From contig CAJNDS010000442.1 of NCBI GenBank assembly GCA_905221605.1, positions 126,001 to 140,220 on the forward strand: a stretch of 14,220 nucleotides of DNA, given 5' to 3'. The stretch is from Symbiodinium natans. Its lineage: Eukaryota > Sar > Dinophyceae > Suessiales > Symbiodiniaceae. Shown one piece after another: positions 8,904-14,220 of this stretch (positions are counted from its first letter, which is position 1; every line of letters starts with the position of its first letter). Under the pieces are notes generated by a model. The model saw nothing but the letters and a program-made list of their open reading frames with translations, searched no databases and was not told the origin of the DNA. The position numbers and the translations under genes are program-made.

Positions 8904-9459
8904 TTACCACGATTGTGATTGTTTCCTCTCCATATTCTGTAAGTGTTGCTTTGACTGATTATGTATTTTGACATAACATTGTCTTACCAAACAATTGCAG
9001 TAGTGACATTCAATCCGAATACTATTTCGTTCCTTCGCCTGTCTTTGTAGCAAGTATCATAGTAGTCTTTTGCCTTGTCCTTGTTTTGGTTGTAGTGCAT
9101 ACGCTTTTGTTTCAAAACGAGGTCTCTGTTGTCTTCTTTATACTCTTTCGCAGTTCTACCAGCAATGATTTTATTTATACAATCAGTATGTTTTATGTAG
9201 TGTCCTTCCCTGCGTCTCAACTCATCTTTGCATTGACACGGGAAGTTTTCAATAAGTCCAATTTACAGTTTTCTATACCGAACTCGCTAAACAATTGAAA
9301 GGATGACATAAATTTAGAGGTAGATTTTAAGTAGGAGTTGTAATTCCACCTGTGACGAGCTATTCTTTGACTAAGACTTTCAGTGGTACTTCCTATATAG
9401 CATTTATTATATCCGACATCAACGATTTTATAAATCTTACCATTATGATACTTATTCAT
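8904..9459 (-). pseudogene. GIY-YIG endonuclease remnant, two frameshifts
   Basis: GIY-YIG nucleases cut DNA; free-standing forms are common in large DNA viruses and polinton-like elements. From the ATG at 9459 the frame shows KIYKI (residues 8-12), CYIGS (20-24) and L-x2-R-x3-H (29-36), the first half of the fold. The frame is lost near 9250. It resumes one frame over with ELRRREGHYIKHTD, which carries the conserved catalytic-type Glu, then NKIIAGRTAKEY. A second break near 9015-9020 leads to a C-terminal Cys/His segment (IECHYCNC, then H-x5-H) ending at TAA 8904-8906. Each break looks like a one-base loss. Reconstructed length is about 185 codons, normal for the viral family. The gene is divergent from the polymerase remnant, with 78 bp between them. 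Sequencing error could mimic the breaks, but the polymerase is broken too. Confidence 0.8.
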
Positions 9460-9537
9460 ATCACTACTTATCTAATATTGTCTTTTCTTTAAAATGATTG
9501 TTAAAAACGACTTAAAGAGAAGCCACCTTATATTATA
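9460..9537. promoter_or_regulatory. Divergent AT-rich intergenic region between the two viral genes
   Basis: This 78-bp gap separates the ATG of the GIY-YIG remnant (minus, 9459) from the ATG of the polymerase remnant (plus, 9538). It is strongly AT-rich, with TATATTATA immediately before the plus-strand ATG. Compact divergent spacing fits a shared viral promoter region. No specific promoter class can be assigned. Confidence 0.35.
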
Positions 9538-11172
9538 ATGGAGTTAGGGGAGTACCGTTCAGTGTTGAATTTCCTATTTTCAGATAAACAAGCAAACATA
9601 AAACGTAAGGGTAATAAGGAATACAAGAAGGTTATTATAAATGATGTTGAATATCCCTATAACAAAGAAAAGCCATTAGTTAAAAAAACTAAAAACAAAA
9701 CTGGAACAAGTTTCACAATCTCCTCAATACAGACGCTTCAAAATCCTTGAAAAAGCTTCCAAAGGCATTTTAGTAAGAAAGGCTTTAACAAACTACGCTA
9801 TTAAGCACAAAGCCACAATCATCGACGAACAATCGGCTTTAAAATCTTACGCCAACACCTACTCAATATCTAACATAAAGCTTCCTCATATGAGAGGCTT
9901 ATCTTATTTCATACACCAAAAAGACAAACTAAACGAATACCTTAAAGAACACAAGTCAATGAAAGTGATAGCTTCTGTTGAAATTGTTTTTGATGACATA
10001 GAAACAGAAGACGAAATAATACACTCTATAAAATCTAGACGTTACAATATATTCAATGAAGATGATTTAGTAAATGCTTTAAACAATATGGGCAAGGACA
10101 TAGAATTTACAGTAGCAGAAAAACAAACAGAAAGGTCAGGATTAAGAATTAAAAAGGTTCATAAAATAGCGATACAACATGACAAATACGACTCTACACG
10201 AGCAAGAAAACATTTTGACTTACCCGAATGGATTATGAGAAAGAAGGCTTGTATCAACATAAAAAACGACGATGACATGTGTTTTAGATACTGTGTCTTA
10301 TGCAAGTTTTATGAAATATTCAAGAAAGACCACCCGCAACGAATGTATCACTATAAAAAATATGTTGACAGCGACAGTTTCTTAAAATGGAATGATATGA
10401 ATTATCCTGTTTGCAATGATGACATTGACCGTTTTGAAGAAATAAACGGGAGAACAATATCAATAACTGTTTATACCATAGATGAAGAAAAGAAAACAAT
10501 AAGACCAGACAGAATAACATCAATTTCAAAGCCAGTTTGTCATGTAAATCTTTTACGAATAGACCACGACGACGTTTTTAATCATTACGTTTTAATAAAG
10601 GACTATTCAAGACTTATGAGTTCTCAAACCAACAACCACAAAGAAAAGTTATTTCACTGTATGTATTGTCAGAAAGGCTTTCAACAAGAAGCGCTTTTAA
10701 CAAATCACATAACGAAAGGTTGTCTAGCTAATGAAGTTCAATCTACTAAGATTTTACGACGTTGAACATAAAGCCTGATGGTTTATGATGCTGGTACGTG
10801 CCCTTCGGACAATTAGGACTTTCGTCAGCGTAAGTGCCTTTTATTACATCTTTTGAATGTGCTGTTAAGCATTCAAAATCACCATATATTACATAAGGAG
10901 CTTTTAGTTTTTTGTAATGGTTCTTGAGTTGCATTTTTTCGTGTTCTTCTGGCTTCAATAACAAACGAAATGACACCTTATCTATACCGTGGAAAAGACT
11001 GCATGAATAAATTTTGTGATACAATGAACCAAATAAGAGAGAATGTTTTTGATAAAATGGCAGATGTTAAACCGTTAGACCCAACAGATGAAGAAGAAGC
11101 ACGGTTTAAGAAAGCTACTCGGTGTTTTATTTGTAATCAAAAATTCACTGATAGCAAAAATCAGAAGAAAGG
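9538..11172 (+). pseudogene. Polinton/adintovirus-type DNA polymerase gene, N-terminal part, broken
   Basis: Resembles the N-terminal region of protein-primed family B polymerases of Polintons/Mavericks, adintoviruses and polinton-like viruses. The frame opens at ATG 9538, shifts by one base at about 9690-9715, and then runs open to TGA 10765. Recognised blocks are ARKHFDLPEWI, CFRYCVLCKFYE, HPQRMYHYKKYV, MNYPVCNDDIDRFEEING, HVNLLRIDHDD, HYVLIKDYSRLMSSQT, and a zinc-finger-like C-x2-C-x12-H-x4-C ending at KGC. The next family block, carrying the exonuclease I motif, is on the opposite strand (10757-10962). After it the + strand resumes with YLYRGKDCMNKF and a CFIC motif, then stops at about 11172 against the G/C-run repeat. 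The exonuclease II-III, polymerase and terminal-protein-binding regions are absent from the window. AT-rich codon use differs from the flanking genes. Not functional. Confidence 0.82.
10757..10962 (-). pseudogene. Inverted segment of the polymerase gene carrying exonuclease motif I
   Basis: On the minus strand this piece reads KPEEHEKMQLKNHYKKLKAP, YVIYGDFECLTAHS and QHHKPSGFMFNVV. In the polymerase family this block follows the KGC finger and precedes the YRGKD block, and both of those are on the + strand here. DFE (10880-10872) is the exonuclease I D-x-E motif. Both breakpoints, estimated to within about 10 bp, fall where the family alignment would be continuous, so the segment appears flipped in place with little or no loss. 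A minus-strand open frame from 11024 covers it, but its first 20 or so residues are antisense of the + strand block. Confidence 0.78.
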
Positions 11173-11177
11173 TAGAG

Positions 11178-11194
11178 ACGCGAGTAGCTCGCGT
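11178..11194. repeat. 7-bp perfect inverted repeat at the viral remnant/repeat junction
   Basis: ACGCGAG-TAG-CTCGCGT forms a perfect 7-bp stem with a 3-nt loop. It sits between the last recognisable polymerase coding sequence (about 11172) and the first base of the next G/C-run element copy (about 11196). Confidence 0.7.
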
Positions 11195-11195
11195 G

Positions 11196-11400
11196 CTTCC
11201 TTTTAAGCAAATGAATCTTATTGAAAGCCATCATGCCAGCATTGTGTTTGCAAAAGGGGGGGGTGGCTGCCCCCCCGTCCCCCCCCCAACCCCCCTGCTT
11301 TTCAGCATAATATGAGTCATATTTCAACCCATCAGGCGAGCATAATGGGGGAGCTGCGGGCTGCGCTGCGCACCCCCCAATCCCCTCGCTTTTATGCAGT
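11196..11400 (+). repeat. Two further copies of the G/C-run element
   Basis: Copies at about 11196-11290 and 11291-11400 keep the same order as the array at 7624-8192: CTTTTAAGC, ATGAATCTTATTGAAA, CATCATGCCAGCATTGTG, G run, CTGC, C run. Orientation is the same (+). The second copy is diverged, with ATGAGTCATATTTCAACCCA and a GC-rich centre. They truncate the polymerase remnant on its 3' side. Confidence 0.85.
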
Positions 11401-11435
11401 CTTTTATTTAGAAACATATGTATACGTCGAATTCG

Positions 11436-11640
11436 GAAATTTTTTGATGGAGAAAAAGTTTGTTTTTGATGGGTCACGCTTCTCGAAGAAATTCTAGATC
11501 TCTTATAAATACCCAAAGAAAGTTTTTTTTTTGATTTGAAAAAAGTTTTTTCTTGATTTTTGGAAAGTTTTTTTTAGATTGGTAGGGGAAAGTTTTTTTT
11601 TGATTGGAAAAAAGTTTTTTTGATGGGTTTTCCATTTTTC
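11436..11640 (+). repeat. T-run repeat with TTTTTTGAT(T/G)G core
   Basis: Six or more words of the form AAAGTTTTTTTGATTGG or a close variant occur over 200 bp. Positions 11587-11614 are the reverse complement of 6991-7018 with one mismatch in 28. Confidence 0.7.
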
Positions 11641-12372
11641 AGTGCATGATGTTGTCATTCAGCATGCTTTAGGTTCTTAGGTTCTGGGAGTGCTTCTGAA
11701 TGTGATGTCGTAAAAGTTGTCGGAGCCGCTTGGATACCAAGAGCTCCTGGAACTGAAGCAACCAATATCATGTGTCTTGCTCTGAACTGTTTGGCTATGT
11801 GGAAACACTCTCGATGTTGTACCAAATATCAACGCCTGTGTTGTGATGGCAGACACAAGGTTGTTCGTGTTTTGTCTTCACGAGTCATTTTGAGATGTAT
11901 AGTTGACGTGACTACATATATGACTGCATGTGCTCAGTCGTACCTCCGAACATCATGATAGAGCCCTCAAACCTGCTAGACTGTTGCATCGCAGGCGAGC
12001 GCCCGGATTGTACGACGCCCTGGCAACGATTTCTGAAGGATCGCGCTAGAAAAGTCGTGTCAATGAATTGAATAAGCGCAAGGGCAATTCTTCTGCCCTA
12101 CAAGCCCCGTTCTCGTGGATGCGTACGGTTGTCAATTACACCTTCCCACATCGTCAAGTGAGCGAGATGATTAGTAGCCTCCTGCTAAAGAAAAGCAAGC
12201 CACGTGGGCTGAAAAGCTCAAGCTAGTGGCACTGATTGTTAAACGGGTCAGTCTGCCAGCAGGCCAGGTGTAGGGCACAGTGCATGCGTTGCAAAGACTG
12301 CAGATAAGGTAAATTTGGAATTGGTATGAAGCCGCGTCATACAGTAAACATCAGATCGCAAAAGGTGCAGCA
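11641..12372. other. No recognised gene; upstream region of the GTPase gene
   Basis: Composition returns to that of the flanking host DNA. Only short open frames without motifs were found. No TATA-like or spliced-leader sequence was recognised. The GTPase ATG at 12373 is preceded by AAAGGTGCAGCA, so an AG acceptor for cis- or trans-splicing lies 3 nt upstream of the start codon. Confidence 0.5.
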
Positions 12373-13540
12373 ATGACGACGCCTGCTGACGTCATATTCT
12401 GCGGAAATCCTGGTGCAGGGAAGAGCACTTTGCTATCTTGCGTCAGTGGTCGTCAGTTCAGATCTGGCGAGTCGGCATGGTGCGGCTTTTGCAGCGATTT
12501 TCAATTTCAGGAAAGTTGCCGCTTTCCTGGGTATCGGTTTGCTGATACCCCTGGCTTGGCAGACTGCAAATCTGCTGAGAACGCTGCGAAAGCGATCACC
12601 CAGACCTTAATGGATGCTGTGCGTAAAGGGCGTGCTGTCAAGCTGTTTTTCGTGGTTCCCAGTGAAGGTGGCCGCATCACGGCTGAGCATCTGTTGACAA
12701 TTCGGAAAGTCTTGGGATGTATAACGCTGGTAGATGGCACCTCGCCATCAGCCAATTCATACGCTGTCATCATCAACAAGTGCGACACGGCCTTGCCAGA
12801 GCATCAGGCAAGGGTTAGGGAAGGCTTTGCAGTTCGGAGCCCGAGTCTGCCAATTCCTACGTGTCACGTGATCTTTCTTCCACGTGTGGGGGCCTTGAGT
12901 GGAAAGGACAACGCAAGCCATCATTTTGAAGGCCTGCAAGATTTTGTGCTCAATGTCCCTGCTGTTGCACTTGCAAATGTCGCGGAGATCTCTTGCCAAA
13001 GCACGGTCGAAGAGCTCAAACAACTCCAACAGAACGTGTCGCTGGCCTTTGACGAACAAGCGGCAAGGCATGAAGCAGAGAAGAGGCGCTGGGAGCAGGA
13101 TGCCAGAGATGTGGAATCGGCGCTCAGGGAGGCGTATTTGATCCAGTTGAGACAGGAGGGAGAGGCCGCAACATGTCAGTTGCAGCAACTGCGTGGCTAC
13201 CTGGCAAGCCAAACGGACCGGGTTTTTCAATCGCCTCCTCAGGTGTTCAGGTAGCACCGCTTGATCGTCAGCCTGATATGAGCCTTGATGTCAGACCTCC
13301 TGTGTTCGTTAGTCATCGTGACAATGTAAGCCCCGCAGGAAGAGGGATCCCATCTGGAGATGCAACTTGCGGAGCAACAGCGTATGCAGGTGCCCGCTTG
13401 CAGTGGCATAGTGCCTGTGTAGACACGCACTCGCCCACCCTTTGCAAACTTTGCAGGAGTTGACAAAGCAGGTGCGCGAGGATTTCACAGCCGAAGATTT
13501 GTGTTTTAAGATTGATGCGGAAGACGTGGCTGTGTTTTGA
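12373..13540 (+). CDS. AIG1/GIMAP-like P-loop GTPase with coiled-coil tail, split by short introns
   Basis: The nucleotide-binding domain spans about residues 1-200: G1 Walker A GNPGAGKST (11-19), G3 DTPG (58-61) and G4 NKCD (135-138). A classic switch-I Thr is not obvious. Residues 205-290 are Glu/Gln/Arg-rich and predicted coiled coil. Order and size resemble AIG1/GIMAP/IAN septin-like GTPases, which bind GTP and often act at membranes; the role here is unknown. An unspliced frame ends at TAG 13252-13254. A better model is exon 1 12373-13242, intron 96 nt, exon 2 13339-13389 (EEGSHLEMQLAEQQRMQ), intron 67 nt, exon 3 13457-13540 (ELTKQVREDF..., TGA). Both introns are CAG|GT...CAG|G and phase 0, and the added exons continue the coiled coil, giving 334 residues. 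Exon 3 could instead end at 13525, with a 39-nt intron leading to an exon 13565-13624 (RAFAKVSLQKQRAAVYHNE, TGA). Confidence 0.75.
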
Positions 13541-13624
13541 TCATCGTTTGACTGTCTCCTCCAGCGGGCCTTTGCGAAAGTTTCCTTGCAAAAACAACGC
13601 GCGGCAGTCTACCACAATGAGTGA

Positions 13625-14001
13625 TGATGCTTACAGGACCACTTGCGTGATCTGCGGAGACAGCAGAGGATGAAGGCACTGCCATGCGAGAGAAGAGATT
13701 GAAATGGATCAGCTCGAAAGAGGTGTGCCTTGCAGATTGCTCCGTGTGCATCTGATCGCAAGGTTCGCCCTAGACAGACCAGTGCGCACGGTAGGCGGCT
13801 ACACATGCATCCTGACCAGGAGAGGGACTGGCGGCGGTCGATACAGGAGCACGATGCTGTCTCCGGCCTAGCTACAGCGATCAATGCGAAGTAGCTGCAT
13901 CATGATTTGACAAACGGACAAAGCGGGGCCCCTTTTTGCGGGCTTCTTATGCCATAAGCAGCACAGTTCATGGAAAAAGTTGTGAGCAGTGTGCCATCCA
14001 G
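13625..14001 (+). other. Exon-like fragments, structure unresolved
   Basis: Short open stretches after AG acceptors have plausible charged composition, for example DHLRDLRRQQRMKALP after GCTTACAG at about 13630, and DEGTAMREKRLKWISSKE in another frame at about 13670-13720. They overlap in different frames and cannot all be real. They may be further exons of the GTPase gene or of the gene that ends at 14154. No other signal was seen. Confidence 0.25.
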
Positions 14002-14154
14002 AAGACTTGGCAGGAGCACTGGGACCGCGAGACACTGCTGGAGAGCGACAGGCCGGTGGAGGTTCTCACCTTCTCTGCCAAGGCCATCTGCTATGCATTC
14101 GTTCCTGATATTTTGTCTTTGTCTGCGAGCTCCAAGAAGGCTCGGGAGTCTTAA
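14002..14154 (+). CDS. Possible terminal exon of an unrecognised gene
   Basis: After a GCCATCCAG acceptor the frame reads KTWQEHWDRETLLESDRP, then EVLTFSAKAICYAFVPDILS, and ends in a Ser/Lys tail at TAA 14152-14154. The hydrophobic and charged pattern looks protein-like, and a start codon in the same frame at 13936 would give 72 residues unspliced. It could be the last exon of the upstream GTPase gene. No domain recognised. Confidence 0.3.
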   Translation, partial: KTWQEHWDRETLLESDRPVEVLTFSAKAICYAFVPDILSLSASSKKARES

Positions 14155-14220
14155 AATTGGAGCCCTGTGCCGATGCTTGTGTTTCCCGTTGAGAAGTGCT
14201 TCTTGCACGCAAGCGCAGAC

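Noticed and set aside
8535-8971. Open frames with seven-residue repeats on both strands
   Set aside because: They arise from a 21-bp tandem repeat without stops and extend equally on both strands; no start context or flanking coding signal.
10746-11024. Independent minus-strand gene
   Set aside because: Its central part is the inverted polymerase block, and its first 20 or so residues are antisense of the + strand polymerase sequence.
13900-14208. Minus-strand open frame of 102 codons
   Set aside because: Overlaps the more protein-like plus-strand exon 14002-14154 and lacks any motif.

Overview
The window looks like nuclear DNA of a dinoflagellate, most likely a Symbiodiniaceae-like one. 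This is inferred from four things: long tracts of TTTAGGG-type telomere-like repeat (CCCTAAA on the + strand); coding exons split by very short introns; two weak matches to the 3' end of the dinoflagellate spliced leader; and large blocks of lineage-specific simple repeat. Nothing looks prokaryotic. No rRNA, tRNA or CRISPR was found.

Layout. (1) 1-3268, minus strand: the 5' and central part of a multi-exon gene that runs off the left edge. It encodes a putative RNA-binding protein with a WW-like domain, an S1/OB-like domain and three CCCH zinc fingers. Its apparent frame changes can all be explained by GT-AG introns of 41-135 nt. (2) 3300-4545: degenerate, then regular telomere-like repeat. 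(3) 4583-5664: a short iterated motif, then exon-like coding sequence (plus strand) of an unrecognised gene. (4) 5665-6950: no gene recognised. (5) 6955-8192: a cluster of repeats: T-rich/CCAAT tract, AAGG microsatellite, a second telomere-like array, GATAG repeats, and six copies of a roughly 90-bp element with G and C runs, including a 45-C run. (6) 8209-11172: an AT-rich island with a different composition. It holds a G-poor tract, a 21-bp palindromic minisatellite, a broken GIY-YIG endonuclease gene (minus) and, divergent from it, the broken N-terminal part of a Polinton/adintovirus/polinton-like-virus type protein-primed DNA polymerase gene (plus). The polymerase remnant carries an in-place inversion of about 0.2 kb over its exonuclease I motif and is cut off at its 3' side by two more copies of the G/C-run element. 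(7) 11196-11640: those copies and a T-rich tract that inversely matches the one at 6955-7020. (8) 12373 to the right edge: a P-loop GTPase (AIG1/GIMAP-like) gene with a coiled-coil tail spread over tiny phase-0 exons, then further exon-like fragments.

How it fits together. The host genes on the two sides appear unrelated to each other. The central 3 kb is best read as a decayed integrated DNA virus or Polinton remnant sitting in a repeat-rich region between them. The two viral genes share a 78-bp AT-rich divergent intergenic region, as in a compact viral gene pair. Every viral gene here is interrupted, so the element is not functional in this copy. Exon boundaries were worked out by eye from reading frame and splice consensus and have no transcript support.
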